Assembly: GCA_037176845.1 (NCBI GenBank)
Contig: JAYKXP010000034.1
Span: 474,215 to 538,214, forward strand
DNA: 64,000 bases
Reading direction: 5' to 3'
Source: Paramarasmius palmivorus
Lineage: Eukaryota > Basidiomycota > Agaricomycetes > Agaricales > Marasmiaceae
The notes under the pieces were generated by a model, which was not told where the DNA came from, did no database searches, and saw only the letters and a program-made list of their open reading frames with translations. Below, one piece after another: positions 34,800 through 45,705 of the stretch. Both the position numbers and the translations under genes were made by a program. Positions within the stretch are counted from its first letter, which is position 1, and every line of letters begins with the position of its first letter.

Positions 34800-35190
34800 A
34801 AACGCACCTGCACCCTTACTTTACACTAACTCAAATAAGGAGTGAGTTATCCTGGGAGCTCGGACTACAATGGATTTGTTCCATGTTGTAAACGGAGACG
34901 GTGTTTTGGCGGAGGCACTGGAAATGATCGACATAGCCTGGATGGAGCGGCAGAAGAGTTCAGCTGCCTAGGCGGACGTTTCAGGACCATAACACACGGG
35001 TGGAGCACAAGACGAGAGAAGGAAGAATTAAAACTGGACAAGAGTCCTCGTCTGCTCGTTGTCAAAAGGCAGGGAATCGATACAGGTGGAGAGCATTCAA
35101 TCGTCATGGCGTGGACCGCGATCACCGAAGATCTTGGACTCACGTGTGATAAAGATCCCGGCGGGATCTCCATTTGGCCTTACCAAACAC
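34800..35190. repeat. dispersed segment R2, copy at 34.8 kb
   Basis: Begins near ACTCAAATAAGGAGTGAG and contains GGAGCGGCAGAAGAG, CTAGGCGGACGTTTCAGGAC, GTGGACCGCGATCACCG and CACGTGTGATAA-GATCCCGGCG. The same blocks in the same order occur across 47250-47440 and 47880-48195, with shorter pieces near 30.4, 40.0 and 46.1 kb. Confidence 0.75.
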
Positions 35191-35265
35191 CAAACAGATA
35201 ACATATCGTAACGCAGTACATCTCAGACGCATAGTACATGGGGCGAGCATATAATAGGTTTAAGG

Positions 35266-35861
35266 CTAATTGCCACGCAGTCGATTATGTACACCCTGTA
35301 TGCGCAATGCACGGTGGTTCTGAAGTGTGTTCTCGAGAGCGTTCATCTCAACTTCAGCCTCCGCCTACAGATGAACGGTCAGCCCTGACCTTCACTTTGC
35401 CAGCACGACGTACCAATACTTCTCGGCGAAGCTTTCCCGCATCCCAACAAACGACAAGAGGTTCCTTCCACCAAGTCCACATGAAGAATGCGATGTAATT
35501 CTTCCATGAGGCTTTGTCAATTGAGTAGCAGGTATGTTTCAGCAAGGAAACACGCCTTTTTAGCCTAAATCATCCATATCAATGGGGGGAGCCGTCGGAA
35601 TCCAAGAACACATCACCTTGTACAAGCTGCTTGAAAGATGCGCCTCGATGGAAGAAGTGCTTTCTCCTGTCGATCACTAATGATAGATTCGATTTCCAAG
35701 ATGAGAGAATCCAAGCGGTCCAGTGCGATATATGCAATGAATTGTTTGACGACGGAGAAAACTATAGAAATAGTAACCAGTGAGGCGACTGTGTTGTTAG
35801 TGATAGAGCAGGCTAACTCCGCTACCACAGAAGAGTTTTTGGGGGATTCATGGGACACCAT
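35266..35861 (-). CDS. small membrane protein, array copy F (intact, 164 aa)
   Basis: Exons 35617-35861, 35414-35564 (151 nt) and 35266-35364, phases 2 and 0. N-terminus MVSHESPKNSSVVAELAC, hydrophobic helix VASLVTISIVFSVVKQFIAY, then LDRLDSLILEIESIISD. Exon 2 core: TCYSIDKASWKNYIAFFMW, WWKEPLVVCWDAGKLRREVL. Exon 3: AEAEVEMNALENTLQNHRAL. No stop or frame problem. A 76-77-bp tandem repeat begins 55 bp upstream of its start codon. Confidence 0.87.
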
Positions 35862-35916
35862 GAGATGAGGGAAAGTAGTATACTGACAAACGTCAGAACG
35901 AAAGTACCTTATATTC

Positions 35917-36143
35917 TTTGCCGCCGGTACCAGTTATGGAAGGTGTTAAGAAGTGCGAAGTCATTGTAATTTGTCAGGAACTGCACTTGCTTCTTCGCCG
36001 CCGGTACCAATTATGGAAGGTGTCAAGAAGTGCTCAGTCATTGCCAGGAACTGCACTCTTGACAGTATTCTTCGCCGCCGGTACCAACTATGGAAAGTGT
36101 CAAGTTCTGAGTCATTGCCAGGAACTGCACTCTCGACAGTATT
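35917..36143. repeat. three-copy minisatellite, about 76-bp unit
   Basis: Units start at 35917, 35993 and 36070, each with GCCGCCGGTACCA, TATGGAA, GTGT(C/T)AAG, TCATTG and CAGGAACTGCACT in order. Units 2 and 3 are more alike, unit 1 more diverged. The array lies just upstream of copy F, where a promoter would be expected. Confidence 0.85.
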
Positions 36144-36440
36144 AGTGCTGATATTAGGTATATCTCTTGCTTACCTACGTTTGTTGCTTCTTGACCATGT
36201 CTCCCGCGTCAACCTAGCTTCTTGTAGCTCTTTCTTCTGTTACTCAAATTCATACGCAGCCGCCGTGTGCGAAATTCACGCAGATGCATTGCACTGTCGG
36301 GAACACATCTATATTGCATCGCCTTGGTTCGGGCAACGGACTTTGAAGGAAAGAAATATTTATGGATTTATCCGCACAAGATACACGACCGATAAGTCTG
36401 TCATAGCAATAGGTCCCTTCAACCAGGTCTAAATGAAAAG

Positions 36441-36523
36441 ATATAAGCCTTCTATGAAGACCTCCTCAATTGCTCAGCACAGATGTTGATGACGAGATAG
36501 ATGTACGATCTTCATGTTTGAGT
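36441..36523 (-). pseudogene. remnant of an array exon 2
   Basis: On the minus strand the sequence follows the beginning of exon 2 of intact copies (CTCAAACATGAAGATCGTAC, then ATCTATCTCGTCATCAACA and a TGGAAG-like TAGAAG block), with no continuous frame and no exon 1. Confidence 0.45.
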
Positions 36524-36959
36524 TTACAACGTGCATACCAGTCGAGTAGCAGATAGGAGGGTAACATCAAACAACGAGGCCGAGAGTGTGTAGGAGTACT
36601 AACGTCAATACCTCATCCAGGCATACAATAACCTTCTCCGTCGAATCAATGGAGCTCAATCAAAGCGCTCTGAACGCGAGCCACCAAACCAACGTTTCAC
36701 AATCAGAATGTTACTGTACACATATGGGATTTCCGAGCGACAGCATGTACTGCGGACCATGGGATGCCGATATCCAATTCAACAGCTCTGAGGTACAGGT
36801 ATAGGAAACCGAATCCAAGAGCGGCCATGAGGCAGATCATTATCACAGCCTGTCGTCGACTTTTTGATAACATGGGATCTTCAACTAAGTTCAAGCAGTT
36901 CTTGCTGCGCGTGTACCATGCCCATGATGGAACTAGCATCATGGTGATTTGAAATGCCG

Positions 36960-37110
36960 TGACAGATTACCAAGTTCCTCACGCCGTGATCTTGATAGGG
37001 TTCAAGTGTGTCGAGCGGTAAATGCAGTAGCATCAGCAATTCCAGAGCAATGACAATATAATACAAATCACAGAGACAACACAAGATAGCAAAGAGTTGC
37101 GCGAGACTGA
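36960..37110. repeat. conserved array 3' flank, without its gene
   Basis: Carries the blocks GCCGTGATCT, AGCAATTCCAGAGCAATGA, AATACAAATCACAGAGACAA and GATAGCAAAGAG found downstream of copies E, H, I, J, K and L. The exon that should be next to it is gone, and only the exon-2 remnant at 37331-37447 follows. Confidence 0.7.
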
Positions 37111-37330
37111 GTGGCTTGTGTTAAGGCCAATCTCAGCTGGTGAGAGAGTATCAGTGGGTGAGGTCATGAAGCCACTGGTGAGAGCAGAGTGCAGAGGGCG
37201 GGGCGACTGATGACGAAGTATCGAATCTGCTCATAGAAGTAACAAAATGCTTACAAGGATCATAGAGAAATTTCGAGAATAAAGGTCCAATGATTCAGAT
37301 AAACGGTCCACAATCTCACGGTTTGACATG

Positions 37331-37447
37331 TGAGGTCGAGATGGTCCTTGCACCAAGTCCAATTGAGAGATGTGTTATACGTCTTCCATGAAGCCTCGTT
37401 GCTCGGGTAGTGCACATGTTTGTGACGAGATATATGGTCTTCGAGTC
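37331..37447 (-). pseudogene. array copy G (exon-2 remnant)
   Basis: The minus strand reads RLEDHISRHKHVHYPSNEAS then WKTYN and WTWCKDHLDL, a recognisable but degraded version of the core (HKRVRYTIDEASWKTYI, WKEPLAI). Neither exon 1 nor exon 3 is found in place. Confidence 0.7.
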
Positions 37448-37917
37448 TACTACCTCACAGTACACGTCAATCAAGTAGTAGAAATAATATCAGAAGTCGA
37501 AGATGAAGTCCCTTTCACGGTATAATGAAGGTAGTAGTGAGTCTGGGGTGAGTCTGGGGTAAAATGAAAGACACATCTGCTGGAGTTCAGGGTCCAGTCT
37601 CAAAGTAGCACAGTGCGGCCTTGAGCTTTCGATTCATGTAGTTCAAGTATAACTAGCTAAAAACCAGTATCAGCGGCTGTTTTACAAACTGAATCGTACC
37701 TTAGGTGCTGAACACACTGTTGGCAGTTCGAACGGTTGACCTTTGACTCGTGCCCACTCTGTAAGCAGTGGAATACCAATGGTATGGCAAATTAAATGCC
37801 AAAATTAGGTCAGCATTGTAGAACGAAGATGAGAGCAGAGCAAGGAGGTGTAGGTGAACGCAGAAGAGGGACAGCAAGGACAGAGGATAATAGGGTCGAA
37901 ATGAAATTCAAGGAACG

Positions 37918-37985
37918 CATACAAGTAACGTTACTGACATGATGTCAGTAATATGTACGTAACATGTCATTACTGAAAGGGAGTT
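37918..37985. repeat. GTAAC/GTTAC motif cluster 1
   Basis: Dense GTAAC, GTTAC and CAGTAA words partly in inverted order (AAGTAACGTTACTGACAT, GTCAGTAATATGTACGTAAC), so several short hairpins are possible. Confidence 0.55.
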
Positions 37986-38479
37986 ACGGGGTAATAATCT
38001 GAAAATTGATTGGGGAACGTTCATAAAAGCATACAACCATTTCAAAACATATCTAGAGCCTTCCAATGTACCCCTACTCCCTGCTCGCAGTGAAGAGGCG
38101 AAGTGACGCCACTGACATGAATTAAGCGCCAAACTAGCGCTGACTTTCTGCGTGATGCAATGACGATTTTTAAGTTGCTTCCACAGATATACATACTCTT
38201 TTATTGCGCAATAGATTTAGCTAACAGAGCTGCAAGCGGCATTCGTAATCACTCACGGCTGAAGGCACCAAATGACATGAAACTTGTTCATTAAGGGCTG
38301 ATATTGTTCACTATACTCGATCTCTGCCCAAGTCGACTCTATATAGAGGAGGGGAGTGTAATTTGGATGGGTAATACTCCGTACTGTGTCGTCCGTTAGG
38401 AACCTTACATGAAAAAGTCTACTATGGCTTAGACTAGCCGAGATATGCTTTAGATGGCACTCGTAGACTCAGTTTACAT

Positions 38480-38630
38480 GATTGAGCATGTAAGTAACAT
38501 GACTTTACTTCAGGCAAACTTGAGGGTACTGTAAGTAACTGTACGGTATATGTCAGTAACTGTGAGGAACGTGTCAGGGGATGCAAGTAACGTGTACGTA
38601 ACTGTAAGGAACGTGTAAGTAACTACTCAA
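38480..38630. repeat. GTAAC motif cluster 2
   Basis: About ten degenerate 10-12-bp units of the form (G/A)TAAGTAAC(T/G)TGT or GTCAGTAACTGTGAGG, interrupted in the middle. Confidence 0.6.
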
Positions 38631-39009
38631 TGTCATTCAAAGTCCCTCAAAGAACTTTCTTAACCTCAAACTGCTTCGTTAACGCTATAGAATGCATAGG
38701 TTACCTAGGAGGCTTGAATCAGGTGAATTATTGCCTTTGGCAGCAAACTCGGCTCAGACTTCTCGTTTATACTTAGTATACATCGCTATATGCTCTATTG
38801 TGCAGTTATACGCTCAAATGAGTCGAAAATACGTTCTCTGGTACTGGGTGATATAACTTCCCTCGCCAGTGATTCGGACTTGCGGGCCATGGGAAACGTT
38901 GAACGCGCACCTTGGGAATGGGTGAATTGTAACTGAAACACGCTTGGAGCACGACATCGCTCAGGGGAGACTCTGAGGATGGTGCAAACATGATCTATGC
39001 TCAGTTTTT

Positions 39010-39080
39010 ATTCGATGTAAGTGACATGCAAGTGACATGTCAGTAACAGTAAGTAATTTCAGTAACGTTACTCACATGCG
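39010..39080. repeat. GTAAC motif cluster 3
   Basis: Units such as GTAAGTGACATGCAAGTGAC and GTCAGTAACAGTAAGTAA, ending in an inverted CAGTAACGTTACTC. Confidence 0.6.
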
Positions 39081-39325
39081 TTATGTGAATTTTCCAACGC
39101 CTGAAGTAGCCGCGTAGAATCGATGAGATTACACAGGAACGGTTTGTGATACAGGGTCCAAGCACGTCGAGCTCTCAACGCAATAGCATTAGCAATTCCG
39201 GAGCAATAAGATAATACAAAGCAAAGAGGCAACAGTAGATATCAAACTGAGTAGCTCGTGGATATAGAACGTAGATATGTTTTCATGATTTCACGGGTGC
39301 TGTGCGCGGAAAAATGGTAGTCGTT

Positions 39326-39433
39326 TCAAACATTCAGCAAAGGGTGCTCTTGAATGACTCGATTGCGTCGACGTGAGACCCTGTAATTCTCTAACGCATG
39401 TTCTAACGCGCTCCGCTCGACTTCAGCTTCCAC
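39326..39433 (-). pseudogene. array copy H (orphan last exon)
   Basis: An acceptor (CAACATAG) followed by a perfectly open last exon: VEAEVERSALEHALENYRVS, then RRRNRVIQEHPLLNV and stop. It matches copies I and L, and the conserved 3' flank follows. Exons 1 and 2 are absent upstream; unrelated sequence begins directly behind the acceptor. Confidence 0.75.
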
Positions 39434-40886
39434 CTATGTTGAAGTTATGATAATAGTTCGCGGGAGGAGCTGTGTAGTTCCCGGGATTAGAATCCCCAGT
39501 AGATATATAGTAGTATCCTCAGGATAGATAGATAGATATACACACACTTCCGTTATGGTACTTGATTCACACTCGCCACGTCCTTCTTCCCAATTACGGA
39601 AGGGATCTAGTAGCGCCGGGTCATGAGCTGTGCCCTGTGCATCCCCTTAGCTGCGAGCAGCTGATTTGGAGGAGATGGGATATTGATGAGCTCAGAGTGC
39701 ATCAATTTGAGATGCACGAAGCGGACGTGTATGCTAAAGCTAAGCTTACTCCACGCTGATTCCCCGGGCCAATGTTTTGATTTGAATACAAAGATGGTGG
39801 CGCTAGTTAGTATGTAGAAAAGAAACGATGCCGACACACATAAACTCCCAGTGTGCACCAAGTGCTTTGGTAAGTGGACACGATTTTTGTGGAGTATATC
39901 AAAATGCTAGTAGGCACAGCTTCCTACCATGTCCGTGTTTTATTCGTAGAAATAAAGGAGGAGGGATGGAAGCAATCAAAGAAGGCTAGATGGAGCTGTA
40001 GAATAGTATTGGCTGCATAGGCGGACGTTTTAGGAGTATAACGCATAAGTGGGGATTGAAGAAATAGAGGAGAGCCTTCGTTGATCATCGTCCGAAGATA
40101 GTAGTCCTGTCGTACTGGTCGTAAAGAAAGAAAATAACATCGAAGGGGTTAGGTGATGATAAATAGGAGTGATGTAGCGTTGGGAAAGGCGATGTGTCGG
40201 TCGGAGACGAACAGCCGAGATGGGCTACTAAATCAATGGAAAGACCTCGATTGCTGGATGTGCTGTCTTCCTTATTCTTTTGTTATTCTTTGCAGATTTC
40301 TAGACGGTACGAGGATATGTAGTCGTGAGCAATGAAAGACACATCTGCTTGAGCTCAGAGTCCAGTCTCGTAGCTTCCCAGTAGCGTAACGCGGCCTTGA
40401 AATTTCGAGTAATGTATCCCAGTTTGCGCTACCCCTTTGCAAACTGAAACGTACCTTTCGCTACTAGTTTGAAGTATTTATCTTTGACTGATGTCCGATC
40501 TGTCAGCAATTGAAGTGAATGCCAAAGCTGAACCTGAGCAAGGAGAGATATACGAGTGGATAAGAGTCTAAGAGTGAATAAGAGTCTAAGAGTGAAACGC
40601 TACATGTCAGCAGTGGTCATCGTCGGTTGAAAGAAGGTTGGGGTGCTCGTGACCGATTCCATTTTCCTACGCCGTGACCGAAATAGGCAAGCGCGTCGAG
40701 TGGTTGGTAAATACGATAGCATTAGCAATTCCAGAGCAATGACACAGAGGCAACAACGGATAGCAAAGGGATGTGCGAAACTGATGGGTCTGTAGATATA
40801 GCAAAGGATGGCATGTATGTTTTCGTGATTTCGGTATGGAGAGGTGGAAAGAATGAGAGCGAGCGCATGGGAAAATGATAGTCATC

Positions 40887-41475
40887 TTAAACGTTAGGTA
40901 AAACGTGGTCTTTAAGGGGAACATTGCGTCGACGCGAGGCCCGGTAACTCTCCAACGCGTGTTCCAACGCGCTCCGTTCGACTTCAGCTTCCGCCTGTGT
41001 CAAATTAACATCAACATAGTTCGCAGACAGAGGTGTATGTATAACGCACCAGAACTCTCCTTCTCAGCTTTCCAGCAGCCCAATGAATTGCTAGAGGCTC
41101 TTTCCACAAGTCCCACATAAAAAAGACGATATATGTCTTCCATGTAGCCTCGTCGATGGTGTAACGGACGCGTTTATGACGAGATACGCGATCCCTGAGT
41201 CTGCTGCCATATTAGACGATATAAAGTGCCATTAACGGTGATAACTACCTATTGTACGCTTCATCAAAAATATTGACGGAGGGAAGATGGTGTTTCTTGT
41301 GTTGGTCGGCAATAAGGTCCTTGATATCGGTACTGAGAGCATTGAGACAGTCGAGTGAGATGTATCGGCGGAACCACTTTAGAAACGCGATGGCGATGAA
41401 TGCAATGATTAACCACGAAGCATTTGTGCTTGTACCAAGCTCAATCGCCGCAATGATATAAGTAGGTTGGGCCAT
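40887..41475 (-). CDS. small membrane protein, array copy I (intact, 161 aa)
   Basis: Exons 41249-41475, 41050-41200 (151 nt) and 40887-40994, phases 2 and 0. N-terminus MAQPTYIIAAIELGTSTN, hydrophobic helix SWLIIAFIAIAFLKWFRRY, then ISLDCLNALSTDIKDLIADQ. Exon 2 core: RYTIDEATWKTYIVFFMW, LWKEPLAIHWAAGKLRRRVL. Exon 3: AEAEVERSALEHALESYRAS then RRRNVPLKDHVLPNV. Close to copies J, K and L, with which it shares the first-exon length (227 nt, I, J and L) and the conserved 3' flank at about 40660-40886. Confidence 0.88.
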
Positions 41476-41995
41476 TGGATAGTGGGTGCTCAGCGGGAGG
41501 AAGCAAAGCCGTGAGAAAGTGGAGCCTCGACGCGTCTCTGTTTGTACATGCTAGGGTCGTGAACCCTATTTACCCACCAAACAACAACACCTCAAGTACA
41601 AACAAAATCACGCACATGGCGAACGCGGTCACGGTATAATTATTAATATAGTATAATTCACAACAGCCAAAATTTGAGAGCCGCGGAGTGTTCCGAGAAC
41701 CAAGTCACAGTTCCAAATTTCCCACGTCACGGTCGTGGTCCAAACAGCGCGTTGAGCGCTAACCACGATAGCAGCGTTTCGAGAGCAATTAGATATCAGG
41801 GAGCACAGAGACAATAGAAGAGAGCAAAGAGATATTCAAGACTGAATGATTTAGTGATATGGTAAAGGGAAAACATGGAGACAGCAAAAGAAAAGAGAAC
41901 AGTAGAAGCAAGTAGCCCATGGCTATACAAAGGGGAAGTAAATTTCGGTACGTGGCTGTTGAAAAGGGTGCGGTAGTGTAAAAAACGGTAACACT

Positions 41996-42572
41996 TTAAA
42001 CGTTGAGTAAAGCGTGTTTATGAAGGGGTAGGTTGCGTCGACGTAGAGCACGATGATTCTCTAGCGCGTCCCCCTCTTCTTCACCTTCCGCCTATGTCAA
42101 ATTCAACACCATTGTTTAAGTATGGGAAGTTATTTGAGAACGCACCAGAACACTCCTTCGAAGTTTCCCCGCAGCCCAATAAATTGCAAGAGGCTCCTTC
42201 CACCAATTCCATATAAAAAACATGGTATAAGTCTTCCACGAAGCCTTGTCGATAGTGTACCATGCGTATTTGTGAAGAGATACACGTCGTTTGAGTCTGT
42301 TCTACGATTCAGTGAACCAATCACATCACAATCATACCACAGTACCTGTCGCAATACATATTGAATATAAAAATGGACGGTAGAAGACCTCTTTCGTCGT
42401 GATCGGCGATGATATCCTCGATATCTGTGCGGAGAGCGTCCAAGCGTTCGAGCGAGATGTATCGAACAAGTTGCTTCAAAAGTACCATGCCGACGAGCCC
42501 ACCGAGTAACCAAGAAGTAGTCGTACTTGTGCCGAGCTCGACCATGGAAAGGATGTTATCAGGTTGGACCAT
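41996..42572 (-). CDS. small membrane protein, array copy J (intact, 157 aa)
   Basis: Exons 42346-42572, 42146-42296 (151 nt) and 41996-42091, phases 2 and 0. N-terminus MVQPDNILSMVELGTST, hydrophobic helix TSWLLGGLVGMVLLKQLVRY, then LERLDALRTDIEDIIADHDE. Exon 2 core: WYTIDKASWKTYTMFFIW, WWKEPLAIYWAAGKLRRSVL. Exon 3 has lost a few residues relative to I (AEGEEEGDALENHRALRRR). Its acceptor region has two usable AGs; the one giving phase 2 was used. The conserved 3' flank lies at about 41700-41995. Confidence 0.88.
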
Positions 42573-43031
42573 GAAGCTACAATGATGGGGGGATAGACAA
42601 GCATATTTGTACTTCAAGTTAAACGTCAAACAATTTTGACTGGACACCACATCACTTTCTATGGCTGTGTTGTCTCGAGAATGTAGCCAGAAGCCGAACG
42701 ACCGGCTTCTGAGCTTTACAGCAAGCATACGTGTCATTTCAGCATGCGTGTCATTTGGAACTCACTGAATCTCACGATCACCCTCCAAGTTTCCCACGTC
42801 GTGATCTAAATAGGGTTCGAGCGCGAAATACGATAGCAGTAGCAATTCCAGAGCAATAGTCTAATACAAAGCACAGAGACAACAGTAGATGACATGCGAG
42901 ACTGAGTAACTCGTGTATATAACAAAGGGGAGGGTTTTTAAGATTTCGGTATATAGATGTGAGTGCATCGGACAATGGCGGACGTTCTAAAAGTTGAGTA
43001 AATTGCGCGGAGATCGCTAATACTAGTTGTG

Positions 43032-43587
43032 TTAAACGTTGAGCGAATGGTCTTCCGGAGGGGTTGCATTGCGCCTACGTAGAGCACGAATGTTCTCCAC
43101 TGCGTGCCCTAACTCATTCTTCGCTTCTTCAGCTTCCGCCTATGTCAAAGCTATCATGATAGTTTTCAGCCATGGTTACATGAGGAATGCACCAGAACCT
43201 TTCTTCTAAGCTTTCCTGCGACCCCATGTATTGATAGAGGCTCCTTCCACCGATTCCACATGAAAAAGACGATATATGCCCTCCAGGAAGCCTCGTCGAT
43301 CTCGAACTCTTTGGTCTTTGAGTTAGTGAAATATATAATACCATGAAAAGTAAGGAATACCTATCACAGGCTTCCTCAAAAATACCAACGGAGAGAAGAT
43401 GGTATTTCTTGTGTTGATCAGCGATCATGTCTGTGAGGTCGGTACTAAGAGCATCGAGACGGTCGAATGAGATGTATTGGAGGAACCACTTCAGAAACAC
43501 GATGCCGACGAGTGCAATGATGAACCATGAAGCTTTTGTGCATGCACCGAGCTCGACCACCGAAAGGATACTTGCAGATTGGGACAT
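43032..43587 (-). pseudogene. array copy K (dead small membrane-protein gene)
   Basis: Exon 1 is fully open: MSQSASILSVVELGACTK, SWFIIALVGIVFLKWFLQY, then LDALSTDLTDMIADQ and FEEACD. Exon 2 is 131 instead of 151 nt, with a 20-nt loss removing the start of the core. The expected acceptor reads CTA in place of CAG, so no phase-correct splice exists. The rest of exon 2 (EIDEASWRAYIVFFMW, WKEPLSIHG, AGKLRRKVL) and exon 3 (AEAEEAKNELGHAVENIRAL) remain readable. Decay looks recent. Shares upstream and downstream sequence with dead copy E. Confidence 0.85.
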
Positions 43588-45134
43588 GGAGCCATGGAAA
43601 TGGTGAGACATGAAAGGGTGACCAGCGCCTAAATATTAGCTCCGTTGCGGCCCAGCGATAACTATTCCAAGGCCCGTAACGGAGCCATATTTGTACATTT
43701 ATACTATATACAGGAGGAGTATTTAAAATACTATTTTTTCGACTTTCTGTCACGCTTGGTCACGTGATGTCCTGGAATCCGCTTGCGGCCTACCTTAAAA
43801 GCTGTTGAGGCCTCCCACGTGGAATACTTATAGAATACGGCAGCTCCTTTGTCATCAGCTCAAGCGCTCAAGGTCGCCACCGTTGAAAGCAAAGAGAGGA
43901 CAACGAAAACCATATCTAGATGGTTTCAAGCTCCAACCTAAAGAAAATCTTTGAGAGTAGGAGAGAGAGGGAAGGTAGTGTACAAGGGAAAGTCACAAGG
44001 TTAGATAATGACATGTCCTTAAGAAATATGTGTTCAGTTTGCCCTAGGTGCTGCAGAAATAGTAGAGATTCAGAGGATTGTTTCCACAGAAAGACAGTCG
44101 TATAGATAGCGAGCGTGAACGAATCTGATCACGTCAAGCGCATGAAGTCTAGCGTCATGAAGGAGTTTGATTGCGAAGGAGATAAGAGATGGCCGTGAAC
44201 CAGTTTTGGTTTCCAAGAGTAACCATGTTCGAGGAGCGTTGAGGGGTTTGATGATGGAAGACAGACGAGTATCCAGCCGACGATTCTGATGGACACAATT
44301 CGCTGTTTGATTAGGAAACATAAACAGATGATGTTTGCCTAAAGGCCAAAGGTACACAACTAACCGCAGAGATACTTTCTCGTTACTGGTTATGGACAAA
44401 TACGACTAAATGAGATTATGATGTATGCCGGGCCTACCGACTACCAATAGGTTTTTGTGGTGCAGGTGTTTGAATGAAAAGAAGGATGAGTCGGGGGTGT
44501 CAGGATGCAAGATGGACGGTGAGCGAAAGTCAACATTGATCTTGAGATGTTGTACCGAGTCATCATCAACATTAAAAAGGATCCGTACAATGAAAAATGG
44601 CGAGTATCTTCACACATGTATACTCGAAATGAAACCAGCGATTCCCGGCCCAAGGGGTTGGAGGTGACCTAGTGTCAGATAGAGTGGAAAAGAGATTTCA
44701 GGGCCATGAGTGGGTTTGACAGATCAAAGAAGAGCATGCATTGTGGTACCCGATGCCAGAAGAGGCGCTGAGAGTGCATGAAAACGTCAGCTGGCGGCGG
44801 ACATCATGGTGGTTTGATTCCGAAAGAAGGCCGGGATCCCACGTGGATCACGATTACCGTGACGGATTCCAAGTTTCTCACGCCGTGATCTACTCGAGTA
44901 AACATGGTGCATGCGCGTCGAGCGCTAAATAGGATAGCATTAGCAATTCCAGAGCAATGAGATGATACAAAGCGCAGAGCCAACAATGGATAGCGGAGAG
45001 ATGTGCAAGACTGATGAGTTTATAGATATAGCAAAGGATCGTAGATATGTTTCCGTGGTAAGATACGTGGAAAAGGACGCGAGCGAGTGCATGAAAAGAA
45101 GATAGTCGTTCTGAACGTTGAGCAAAGGATGTTC
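43588..45134. other. array spacer with E/K-shared segment and 3' flank of copy L
   Basis: No gene. 43840-44370 is the segment shared with 33225-33850. About 44870-45134 is the conserved 3' flank of copy L. 44400-44860 has short frames only. Confidence 0.5.
43840..44370. repeat. upstream segment shared by array copies E and K (K copy)
   Basis: Partner of 33225-33850, same block order, with several small deletions in this copy. Confidence 0.75.
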
Positions 45135-45705
45135 TTAAACAGGAAGAATGCGCCGACGTGAGACTCGGTGGTTCTCTAATGCGCGTTCCAACGCGCTCCG
45201 CTCGATTTCCGCTTCTGCCTGTGTCAAATTAACATCAACATAGTTCGCAGACAGAGAGGTGTATGTATAACGCACCATAACTCTCCTTCTGAGCTTTCCA
45301 GCAGCCCAACGAATTCCTAAAGGTCCCCTCCACCAGTTCCACATAAAGAACGTGATATAATTTCTCCAACAAGCTTCGTCGATCGTATAACGCGCACGCT
45401 TGTGTAGAGATATGCGCCTTTCAAGGCTATCCTGTGGTTCAGTGAACAAGCTGTAACGTCAACGGAAGTCCACAATACGTATTGCACTCCTCCTTGAATT
45501 GATTGAAGGACGGCAGGAGACCTTTCTTGTCATGGTCGGCGACGAGGTCTTCCATATCCATGAGGAGAGCGTCCAAGCGATCGAATGAGATGTATCGGAG
45601 GAACCACTTCAAAAACACCATGCCGACGAGTCCGCCGATTAACCATGGAGTATGCGTACCAGTACCGAGCTCAACCACTGAAAGGACGTTAGCAAGTTGG
45701 GCCAT
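45135..45705 (-). CDS. small membrane protein, array copy L (intact, 153 aa)
   Basis: Exons 45479-45705, 45276-45426 (151 nt) and 45135-45218, phases 2 and 0. N-terminus MAQLANVLSVVELGTGTH, hydrophobic helix PWLIGGLVGMVFLKWFLRY, then FDRLDALLMDMEDLVADHD. Exon 2 core: RYTIDEACWRNYITFFMW, WWRGPLGIRWAAGKLRRRVM, with GP where most copies have EP. Exon 3: AEAEIERSALERALENHRVS then RRRILPV. The start lies in a good context (GCTCC-ATG-G). It is the last array member before about 6 kb without a copy. Confidence 0.88.

Larger units (their letters stand above)
33851..35265. other. gene-free stretch with simple and dispersed repeats
   Basis: No gene. It contains AAGTC/TCAAG-rich simple sequence (about 34196-34297) and a dispersed segment (34800-35190), listed separately. 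Confidence 0.5.
36144..40886. other. 4.7-kb stretch of array debris and repeats, no intact gene
   Basis: It contains remnants of at least two array copies (36441-36523, 37331-37447), an orphan last exon (39326-39433), conserved 3' flanks, clustered GTAAC repeats and a short R2 piece near 40.0 kb. A short minus-strand frame with one hydrophobic helix (36703-36942, AVIMICLMAALGFGFLYLYL) cannot be tied to any gene. Confidence 0.5.

Noticed and set aside
36646..36942. Short frame with one hydrophobic helix near a plus-strand Cys-containing frame
   Set aside because: It lies in array debris, lacks the family core, and no exon partner was found.
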